The position numbers and the translations under genes are program-made. Source: JAUWCL01 sp964599375 (GTDB lineage: Bacteria; Krumholzibacteriota; Krumholzibacteriia; Krumholzibacteriales; Krumholzibacteriaceae). Taken from it: DNA of 64,000 bases. Shown here one piece after another: positions 34,319-41,482 of this stretch. Numbering within the stretch: the first letter of the stretch is position 1; the number at the start of each line of letters is the position of its first letter. Below the pieces are notes generated by a model that did no database searches, was not told where the DNA came from, and saw only the letters and a list, made by a program, of their open reading frames with translations. Location: the NCBI GenBank assembly GCA_964599375.1, contig CAZREW010000013.1, forward strand, positions 1-64,000. The letters run 5' to 3'.

Positions 34319-35622
34319 ACCGGGTGACGGTCATCGGCGGAGGCCTCGCAGGCTGCGAAGCCGCCCTCCAGCTGGCGTCCCGCGGGATCCCTGTTAAAAT
34401 GGTCGAGATGAGGCCAGGCATCGAGACGCCCGCCCACCGTACGCCCCTGCTCGCCGAACTCGTCTGCAGCAATTCCCTCAAATCGGTAGATCCTCTCACT
34501 GCATCGGGCCTTCTGAAGTCAGAACTGAAGGCACTCGGATGCATTCTTCTCGAGGCCGCGACGAGGTGCTCGGTCCCTGCCGGACATGCCCTCGCGGTCG
34601 ACAGGGAGCTGTTCGCCTCGGAAGTCACGTCCATGGTGAAACGCTCACCGCAGATCGAGCTGCAGCATGTGGAGGCTGAAACGCTTCCGGCGCAGGGGTG
34701 CGTCATAACCGCTACGGGTCCGCTTACTTCCGATTCCATGTCCTTTTCGATCCAAGAGCACTTCGAGGGAGGAAGACTGTACTTTTACGATGCCATATCG
34801 ATATCGGTCGAGTCCGACAGTATCGACGAGTCCCGCACTTTCCGCGGATCCCGTTATGGAAAAGGAGGGGACGATTACATCAATGTCCCTGTTACGGAAG
34901 ATCGCTATTCGGCCATCGTGAGATTCCTTGTAGAGGCTCCAAAGACTGAAAAGCGCGGCTTCGAATCGGGCCATTGTTTCGAGGCGTGCCTTCCGGTCGA
35001 GGTAATAGCCTCACGAGGGGTTGAATCGCTAAGGTACGGCCCCCTAAAACCGAGAGGCCTGGTCGACCCGTCGACAGGAGAGGAACCGTACGCAGTTCTG
35101 CAACTAAGGCAGGAGAAGAGAGACGGGTCCCTGCTTGGCCTGGTCGGGTTCCAGACCCGCCTCACACGTCCGGCCCAGAAACAGCTCCTGAAGCTATTCC
35201 CCGGCCTCGAGGGAGCAAATATAGCAAGATGGGGGGCGATCCACAGGAACACATATCTCGATTCGCCACGGTTGCTGGATGAACGTCAGATGTCCTTCAG
35301 GAGGAAGGGGCTCTTTTTCGCTGGACAGATAACAGGAGTCGAAGGGTATGTCGAATCGATAGCACACGGTCTTCTGACCGCGTTGAACGCGGCCGCGTAC
35401 CTCGAGGCGAAAGTCCTTCCACTGCTTCCGCCCGATTCGATGTGCGGGGCGCTCCAGAGACACCTGTCCTGCGCGGAGGGAGCCTTTCAGCCGATGAACG
35501 CGAACATGGGGCTTCTGCCCCCCGCAAAAGGCGGCAGACGCGAGCGCAAGTCCGTAAAGGCGCAGCGGGCTATGATTTCGCTGGAACGATATCTGGCCGA
35601 AAACAGATTTGTGCGGGAATGA
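34315..35622 (+). CDS. trmFO: Folate/FAD-dependent tRNA U54 methyltransferase
   Basis: Makes ribothymidine at position 54 of tRNA using methylene-tetrahydrofolate and FAD, in place of the SAM-dependent TrmA. The FAD-binding loop is VTVIGGGLAGCEAALQLASRG, and VEMRP, CSNSLKS, GRLYFYDAI and GQITGVEGYVESIAHG are family motifs. The length (435) is normal. It overlaps the topA stop by four bases. The downstream xerC start lies about 60 bases after its stop. Confidence 0.96.
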   Translation: MNRVTVIGGGLAGCEAALQLASRGIPVKMVEMRPGIETPAHRTPLLAELVCSNSLKSVDPLTASGLLKSELKALGCILLEAATRCSVPAGHALAVDRELFASEVTSMVKRSPQIELQHVEAETLPAQGCVITATGPLTSDSMSFSIQEHFEGGRLYFYDAISISVESDSIDESRTFRGSRYGKGGDDYINVPVTEDRYSAIVRFLVEAPKTEKRGFESGHCFEACLPVEVIASRGVESLRYGPLKPRGLVDPSTGEEPYAVLQLRQEKRDGSLLGLVGFQTRLTRPAQKQLLKLFPGLEGANIARWGAIHRNTYLDSPRLLDERQMSFRRKGLFFAGQITGVEGYVESIAHGLLTALNAAAYLEAKVLPLLPPDSMCGALQRHLSCAEGAFQPMNANMGLLPPAKGGRRERKSVKAQRAMISLERYLAENRFVRE

Positions 35623-35680
35623 CACGTTTTCGCATACCATTCTTGATGCCTTGCCGCCCACTGTGCTAATATCGCTCACT

Positions 35681-36613
35681 ATGACAGACAAGACATTGAA
35701 GAGATACCTGATCCATCTCGGAATCGAGAAAGGAGTCTCGGAAGCGACCCTGCGGGCTTACGAGGGGGACGTCCTGCAGTTCTTCGAATATCTCAGGGGA
35801 TCCGGGGGAAGCGACGATCCAGCCTCTACAGCCCCATCGCATATAAAAAGCTGGCTGGGTTATCTTTCGAGAGGTGGCTATACGGCCCGGAGCATATCGA
35901 GAAAAGTAGCGTCGCTGCGGAGCTTCTTCGGATGGCTCACAAGACACGGCGAGATCGAAAGGGACCCGACACTGGGCATCTCCACCCCCAAGAAGGGACA
36001 GGATCTACCCATCTTCGCGGGCAGGGAGGCTGTCAGCAGGATGATGCAACTCCCGCTCTGCGATACGAGGAAGGGTATCCGTGACAGAGCCGTCCTCGAG
36101 CTCCTTTACGGCACCGGAATGCGCCTGGCGGAACTTGTCGACTGCACCGTTTCGAGGTGCGACTTCACAAAAGGCACTATACGGGTCATCGGGAAGCGGG
36201 ACAAGGAAAGGATACTGCCTCTCAGCGGTGAAGCCGCGTCCGGTCTCGAAGCATGGATGAAGGAGATTTTCGGGGCGCCGGACGAGGCCTTCCGGGACAA
36301 GGCCCGTTACACCTCCTTTTTCGCAGACAGGGCTGACTCGCCCCTCTTTCCCGGCAGGAACGGAAAAAGCATAAGCAGGCGTACCGTCCAGCGTATAGTC
36401 AGAAGATACCTCGAGCAAGTCGCTACCCTGACAAGGATGAGCCCTCACGTGATAAGGCATACATTCGCAACTCATCTTCTTGACGCAGGAGCAGATCTAA
36501 GAGCTGTCCAGGAACTTCTCGGGCACGTAAACCTGACTACGACCCAGATATACACTCATGTGACCATGGAAAGGCTCCGGGAGATATTCGACCGGTCCCA
36601 TCCCAGGGCGTGA
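35681..36613 (+). CDS. xerC: Tyrosine recombinase XerC
   Basis: Resolves chromosome dimers together with XerD. A 310-residue protein with the N-terminal SAM-like DNA-binding domain (YLIHLGIEKGVSEATLRAY) and the catalytic set: Arg in GTGMRLAELV, Lys in VIGKRDKERILPL, His-x-x-Arg in PHVIRHTFATHLLD, His in LLGHVNL and nucleophile Tyr in TTQIYTHV. ATG 35681 is used because homology begins there; the frame is open to 35609 but that overlaps trmFO. The place between trmFO and hslV, as in Bacillus codV, supports XerC over XerD. Confidence 0.92.
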   Translation: MTDKTLKRYLIHLGIEKGVSEATLRAYEGDVLQFFEYLRGSGGSDDPASTAPSHIKSWLGYLSRGGYTARSISRKVASLRSFFGWLTRHGEIERDPTLGISTPKKGQDLPIFAGREAVSRMMQLPLCDTRKGIRDRAVLELLYGTGMRLAELVDCTVSRCDFTKGTIRVIGKRDKERILPLSGEAASGLEAWMKEIFGAPDEAFRDKARYTSFFADRADSPLFPGRNGKSISRRTVQRIVRRYLEQVATLTRMSPHVIRHTFATHLLDAGADLRAVQELLGHVNLTTTQIYTHVTMERLREIFDRSHPRA

Positions 36614-36634
36614 CGGGACAGGCGTCTGAAAGGT

Positions 36635-36662
36635 TTGAATATGGCTGCTCGGCGATTATATT
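36635..36662 (+). promoter_or_regulatory. Candidate promoter of hslVU
   Basis: TTGAAT (36635-36640), a 16-base spacer and TATATT (36657-36662), ending 29 bases before the hslV start. Confidence 0.45.
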
Positions 36663-36691
36663 GATGGTCTGATACCTATACGGAGGACGAT

Positions 36692-37219
36692 ATGTTCAGG
36701 GGAACTACGATAATCGGAGTCACAACAGGAAGCGGGGCGGCACTTGGAGGAGATGGCCAGGTAACGTTCGGGGAAACCGTGGTAAAGCACGGCGCCAGGA
36801 AGATAAGAAGCCTCAGGGAGGGAAAGGTCCTGGCTGGATTCGCCGGGAGCACCGCCGATGCCATGACGCTCTTTTCAAAATTCGAAGGCAAACTCGACGA
36901 ACACGCCGGCAATATCGTCAAGGGCGCGGTCGAGCTTGCCAGGGAATGGCGCAGCGACAAGGTCCTTCGCCATCTCGAGGCGCTGCTGGCTGTGGTGAGC
37001 AGGGAGCACTGCCTCATAATATCGGGCAAAGGCGACGTCGTAGAGCCTGATGACGGTATTGTCGCGATAGGGTCCGGCGGTCCGTACGCCCTTGCGGCCG
37101 CAAGGGCTTTCATCGCCAGCGGCAGGGATGACGCGGCAGGCATCGTCAAGGGGGCTCTGGAGATAGCCTCGCGGATCTGCATATATACCAACGACCAAAT
37201 AACGGTCGAATCGATTTGA
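36692..37219 (+). CDS. hslV: ATP-dependent protease peptidase subunit HslV
   Basis: Proteasome-like threonine protease that works with HslU. A 175-residue protein. A four-residue leader MFRG precedes Thr5 of TTIIGV, the expected catalytic N-terminal threonine after processing. GGDGQVTFG, ARKIRSL, AGFAGSTADAMTLF, AIGSGGPYALAAARA and ICIYTND are all typical. CGGAGGA precedes the ATG. It is directly followed by hslU. Confidence 0.96.
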   Translation: MFRGTTIIGVTTGSGAALGGDGQVTFGETVVKHGARKIRSLREGKVLAGFAGSTADAMTLFSKFEGKLDEHAGNIVKGAVELAREWRSDKVLRHLEALLAVVSREHCLIISGKGDVVEPDDGIVAIGSGGPYALAAARAFIASGRDDAAGIVKGALEIASRICIYTNDQITVESI

Positions 37220-37233
37220 CCTTGAGGAACGTG

Positions 37234-38568
37234 ATGTACGAGCTAACACCGAGACAGATCGTAAGCGAGCTGGACAAATACATCATCGGACAGGACGATG
37301 CAAAGCGCTCTGTGGCTATCGCCCTGAGGAACAGATGGAGAAGAAAGAATGTGGAGGACGCGATCCGCGAGGAGATCCTGCCGAACAACATCATCATGAT
37401 CGGTCCTACAGGAGTGGGGAAGACAGAGATAGCGAGAAGACTCGCAAGGCTTGCCCAGGCTCCGTTCATAAAGGTCGAGGCGACAAAGTTCACTGAAGTC
37501 GGGTACGTCGGACGGGATGTCGAATCGATGATAAGGGACCTCGTGGAGATCGGCATCAATATGGAGAAGGAGAAGGTCTATGAGGAAGTGGCGGACAGGG
37601 CCACCCGGCTCGCTTCCGACCGGCTTCTCGACCTTCTTCTGCCCCCGGCCCCCCGGGAGGGTACGGATTCTCCTGAAGTCGAGGAGAGAAGACAGCGTAC
37701 CAGGGAGAAGCTGAAGAAAAAACTCGATGAAGGAGCGCTCGATACCAGGGAAGTCACGGTCGAGACAGTCGAGAGGCCTTCGAACTGGATAGAGATAATC
37801 TCCGGTTCCGGGCTCGAGGAGATGGGAGTCAAACTGCCAGAAAACCTCGGAAACATGATGCCGAGGAAAAAGGGAAGGCGGGTGACCGTCGAAGAAGCCA
37901 GGAAGATCCTTCTCGCGGAGGAAAAGGAGAAGCTTGTCGATCAGGATAAGGTGACTTCGAGAGCGCTTAAAGCGGTTGAAGAGACGGGGATAGTCTTTAT
38001 CGACGAGATAGACAAGATCGCCGCTACGGGACCCAAGCACGGACCGGACGTGTCGAGAGAGGGTGTGCAGAGGGATATCCTGCCGATAGTCGAAGGTTCT
38101 TCCGTAAACACAAAGTATGGGGTCGTAAAGACGGACCACATCCTTTTCATCGCGGCGGGAGCATTCCATATGTCGAAACCATCAGACCTGGTCCCCGAGC
38201 TGCAGGGCCGCTTCCCTATACGGGTCGAACTCGACTCGCTCACTGCCTCAGATTTCGAAAGGATACTGCTGGAGCCGGAAAACGCTCTCCTGAAGCAGTA
38301 CACAGCGATCATCCAGACTGAAGGATGCAGGGTCAGATTCACTGATGAAGCGGTAAAGGAGATCGCGCGCGTCGCTTTCCTCGTCAACCAGAAGATGGAG
38401 AACATAGGGGCCCGCAGGCTGCACACGGTGATGACGACCCTTCTCGAAGATATACTCTTTGATCTTCCGGACTCTGGAATCGCCGATATCAGGATCGACG
38501 AGAAGACAGTGAAAGACAAGCTGGAAAAGATAATAGAGGACGAGGATCTCGCCAGATATATATTGTAG
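37234..38568 (+). CDS. hslU: ATP-dependent protease ATPase subunit HslU
   Basis: AAA+ unfoldase of the HslVU protease, 444 residues. Walker A MIGPTGVGKTEIARRLA, pore loop GYVGRD, Walker B IVFIDEIDKIA, and sensor/arginine region ELQGRFPIRVEL. The I domain lies between (residues 105-235). The C-terminus EDEDLARYIL is the tail that inserts into HslV. ATG 37234 is chosen because GAGGA (37223-37227) precedes it; an in-frame TTG at 37216 overlaps hslV. Confidence 0.96.
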   Translation: MYELTPRQIVSELDKYIIGQDDAKRSVAIALRNRWRRKNVEDAIREEILPNNIIMIGPTGVGKTEIARRLARLAQAPFIKVEATKFTEVGYVGRDVESMIRDLVEIGINMEKEKVYEEVADRATRLASDRLLDLLLPPAPREGTDSPEVEERRQRTREKLKKKLDEGALDTREVTVETVERPSNWIEIISGSGLEEMGVKLPENLGNMMPRKKGRRVTVEEARKILLAEEKEKLVDQDKVTSRALKAVEETGIVFIDEIDKIAATGPKHGPDVSREGVQRDILPIVEGSSVNTKYGVVKTDHILFIAAGAFHMSKPSDLVPELQGRFPIRVELDSLTASDFERILLEPENALLKQYTAIIQTEGCRVRFTDEAVKEIARVAFLVNQKMENIGARRLHTVMTTLLEDILFDLPDSGIADIRIDEKTVKDKLEKIIEDEDLARYIL

Positions 38569-38580
38569 GAAGGAGAATTC

Positions 38581-39501
38581 ATGGAACTCGGGAAGAAGGA
38601 TTTTCTGCGTATCACGGACTTCACAAGAGAAGAACTCCAGGGAATCCTCGATCTCGCCATCAGGCAGAAGCCTCTCGCTCGTAATTTCACTCTGGAACAT
38701 TCTCACCCTGGCCGCGTTCTAGGCTGTATTTTTCACAAGCCGAGCCTGCGGACGAGGATCAGCTTCGAAGTGGCTATCAGGCAGCTGGGCGGCTCAAGCC
38801 TGTACATCACCGACAGGGAGATCGGCATCGGCAGCCGGGAAGCGCCTAAGGACGTCGCCGAAGTCCTGTCAAGGTATGTCGACGGGATCATGATCCGCAC
38901 CTTCGACCAGAGGATGGTCGAGGAACTGGCCTCGAATGCGTCCGTTCCAGTAATCAACGGCCTGACAGACCTTCTGCATCCGTGCCAGATCATGGGCGAT
39001 ATGCAGACGATAATAGAGCACCGGGGACCGATGGAGGGAAAGAAGCTCGTTTTCATAGGCGATGGAAACAATGTGGCAAGAAGCTGGCTGAACGCGGCGT
39101 CGAGGTTCCCGTTCAAGTTCGTACTGACCTCTCCGGCGGGATATCAGATATCCGACAAGTATGTCGAAGAAGTTCGGAAGGCTGGAGATCCCGATTACGC
39201 ATGGATAGAAGACCCGAAGGAAGCTGTTCTTGGAGCCGATGTGGTCTATTCCGATGTATGGGCCAGCATGGGGCAGGAAGCGGAAAAGGCCGAGCGGCTG
39301 AGGATCTTCAGGCCCTACCAAGTCAACGAGGAACTGATGGCCCTGGCTACGAAAGACGCCGTTTTCATGCACTGCCTCCCGGCTCACAGGGGAGAAGAAG
39401 TGACAGACGCGGTCATCGACGGAAAGAACTCGATCGTATTCGATGAAGCAGAGAACCGGCTGCACATCCAGCGGGCCATAATCGCACTTCTGCTTAAGTG
39501 A
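38581..39501 (+). CDS. argF: Ornithine carbamoyltransferase
   Basis: Makes citrulline from ornithine and carbamoyl phosphate in arginine synthesis. A 306-residue protein with the carbamoyl-phosphate loop SLRTR (KPSLRTRISFEVA), LLHPCQ, the ornithine loop DVWASMGQE and HCLPAHRGEEV. These identify ornithine over aspartate carbamoyltransferase. AGGAAGGAG precedes the ATG. It follows hslU by 12 bases. No other arginine gene is in the window. Confidence 0.95.
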   Translation: MELGKKDFLRITDFTREELQGILDLAIRQKPLARNFTLEHSHPGRVLGCIFHKPSLRTRISFEVAIRQLGGSSLYITDREIGIGSREAPKDVAEVLSRYVDGIMIRTFDQRMVEELASNASVPVINGLTDLLHPCQIMGDMQTIIEHRGPMEGKKLVFIGDGNNVARSWLNAASRFPFKFVLTSPAGYQISDKYVEEVRKAGDPDYAWIEDPKEAVLGADVVYSDVWASMGQEAEKAERLRIFRPYQVNEELMALATKDAVFMHCLPAHRGEEVTDAVIDGKNSIVFDEAENRLHIQRAIIALLLK

Positions 39502-39510
39502 CACGGGGGT

Positions 39511-40587
39511 GTGGAATTGAACAAGGCCCTGTTACTGGTGATTGCGCTCACGCTTGTCTCCTGTGCGGTCATGGAGGCTCCCTCCGGAGGACCGAAGGAC
39601 GAGACCCCGCCCAAGCCGACCGGGATACTGCCGGTCCCGGGTAGCGTGGGGGTCGACAGGGCCTCTTCGATACGGATTTCATTCTCCGAGAAGATAGACG
39701 GGGACAGCTTCAAGAATCTCGTACAGGTCTACCCTCCGCTCGAATTCGAAAGGATAGGAGCGAAGGGCGAGATATTTGAGATCAAGTTCCGCGACGAACT
39801 ACCTGAGACGACTATCTGCGTCGTGATCAGGAAAGGGTATGAGGATTATCATGGCGTTAAGGGGATCCGGCCGATCGCTTTCTGCTTCTCGACCGCCGAT
39901 TCGCTGGATAAAGGGAAGATCTCCGGACGGATACTTTTCAAGATGTCGCCTGATTCGACGGGACTCGCTGAACTGACGGCTGTCTCGGCGGTCGATTCCA
40001 CAGGCGACGTTACACATGCTCCGGCGTCGAGATTAGCATTCTGCGGCAGGGACGGATCGTTCGACTTTGAAGCGCTTCCGACCGACGGAACAATGTTCAG
40101 GCTCTGGGCCTTTACCGACAGGAACGGGGACCTCCGCTTCTCGCCCGGGGATGAATTCTCGGGGATCCTTGAAGACTCACTCGCCCTCACTTCGGAATCA
40201 CCGACTATATCCGGGCTTCAGATCAACATCATCGATCCGAACGAGCCGGGAAAGATCGAAGGAGTGATCTACGATCTAACGGACCTGGGCGTGCCTCCGA
40301 CTGCAAGGTTCGAGCCAGCCTTCGAAGAAGGCTCCCCTATGGTCATCAGGGCCGATACAACCGGACAGTACAGAGTACCAGCCATCCCGCCGGGCGCTTA
40401 TGTCTTCACGGCGTTCATAGACATTCTCCCTGACAGCCTCCAAGGATACTTCCCCGATCCGTCAGATTCGACGAGGATGCTTCCGGAACCGTTCGCCGCC
40501 TATCCGGATACTGTGATCGTACCGCCCGGGGCGCTGATTACACTCGATCCTCTATATATAAAGAAGGAGCCGAAGAGAGATGAGTGA
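39511..40587 (+). CDS. Ig-like domain lipoprotein (SbsA/Big_5 type)
   Basis: A 358-residue predicted lipoprotein. The signal LLLVIALTLVSC ends in a lipobox Cys followed by AVMEAPSGGPKDETPPKPTG, a start seen in many Bacteroidota Ig-like lipoproteins. Residues 35-130 form an SbsA-type Ig-like domain (SVGVDRASSIRISFSEKID), and two later stretches (ISGRILF... and GKIEGVIYDLTD...) look like carboxypeptidase-regulatory or Ig-fold modules. Function unknown; probably an outer-membrane-attached structural or binding protein. The start may be GTG 39511 or TTG 39517, both behind GGGGG. The 3' end overlaps dapF by eight bases. Confidence 0.78.
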   Translation: MELNKALLLVIALTLVSCAVMEAPSGGPKDETPPKPTGILPVPGSVGVDRASSIRISFSEKIDGDSFKNLVQVYPPLEFERIGAKGEIFEIKFRDELPETTICVVIRKGYEDYHGVKGIRPIAFCFSTADSLDKGKISGRILFKMSPDSTGLAELTAVSAVDSTGDVTHAPASRLAFCGRDGSFDFEALPTDGTMFRLWAFTDRNGDLRFSPGDEFSGILEDSLALTSESPTISGLQINIIDPNEPGKIEGVIYDLTDLGVPPTARFEPAFEEGSPMVIRADTTGQYRVPAIPPGAYVFTAFIDILPDSLQGYFPDPSDSTRMLPEPFAAYPDTVIVPPGALITLDPLYIKKEPKRDE

Positions 40588-41404
40588 TCTTGAATTCACC
40601 AAGATGCACGGGGCCGGGAACGATTTCATAATGATTGATGATATGGCGCGCCTATTTGATGAAGATCCCGGTCTGATCTCGGCTCTCTGCGAGTCACACC
40701 GTGGCATCGGCGCGGATGGCATGATAATCCTTAGGCCGGCCGAAAGAGCCGACTTCGAGATGAGATACTTCAACAGCGACGGCAGCTGGGCGGAGATGTG
40801 CGGCAACGGAGCGCGATGCGCGGCCATGTTCGCGCTCGAGCGCGGCATAGCCGCGCGCAAGATGACCTTTTCGACAGGAGCTGGTCCGGTCTCGGCCGAG
40901 GTGCTCGGGGACAGGGTGAAGATCGGCCTTGGCCCCGTGACCGGCCTCAGGCTGGGACTGGGACTTCCGGAAGGCGTTACGGCTGGATTCGCCGTAAGCG
41001 GCGTGCCACACGCGGCGATATCGGTCGGCGATGCAAGGGACTGGGTCAGGGAGAGGTTCGTCAAGACAGCCAGGGCCGTCAGGTATGATCCGATCTTCGG
41101 GCCCGCGGGAACGAACGTCAACATATTCACAGTCGGATCCGAGCATGGGCTCTTATACAGGACGTACGAGCGGGGAGTCGAGGATGAGACACTGGCCTGC
41201 GGTACGGGCGCGCTGGGCGTTTCTGTTATAGCGGCGCACATGGGACTCGTGTCTCCCCCTGTGACCTGCGAGACATCGGGCGGTGATCTGCTGGAGACCT
41301 TTTTCGAACTTACGCCGGACGGCGCCAAGCTCTGTACTCTGACGGGGCCGGTCGATACAGCATTCAAAGGCAGCGCCGACACATCGTCGTATCTTTCCCG
41401 CTGA
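40580..41404 (+). CDS. dapF: Diaminopimelate epimerase
   Basis: Interconverts LL- and meso-diaminopimelate for lysine and peptidoglycan. A 274-residue protein with the two catalytic cysteines in MCGNGARC and TLACGTGA, plus FTKMHGAGNDFIMID, GIGADGMII and AGTNVNIF. Meso-DAP peptidoglycan suits the diderm picture. AAGGAG precedes the ATG inside the end of the lipoprotein gene, so the two are translationally coupled. Confidence 0.96.
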   Translation: MSDLEFTKMHGAGNDFIMIDDMARLFDEDPGLISALCESHRGIGADGMIILRPAERADFEMRYFNSDGSWAEMCGNGARCAAMFALERGIAARKMTFSTGAGPVSAEVLGDRVKIGLGPVTGLRLGLGLPEGVTAGFAVSGVPHAAISVGDARDWVRERFVKTARAVRYDPIFGPAGTNVNIFTVGSEHGLLYRTYERGVEDETLACGTGALGVSVIAAHMGLVSPPVTCETSGGDLLETFFELTPDGAKLCTLTGPVDTAFKGSADTSSYLSR

Positions 41405-41482
41405 TATTCCGGCAATAATCCTTGATATCCTTCCATTTCGCCAGCAAATTACATATATGGGCACAAGGAAGGAATACCTGAG

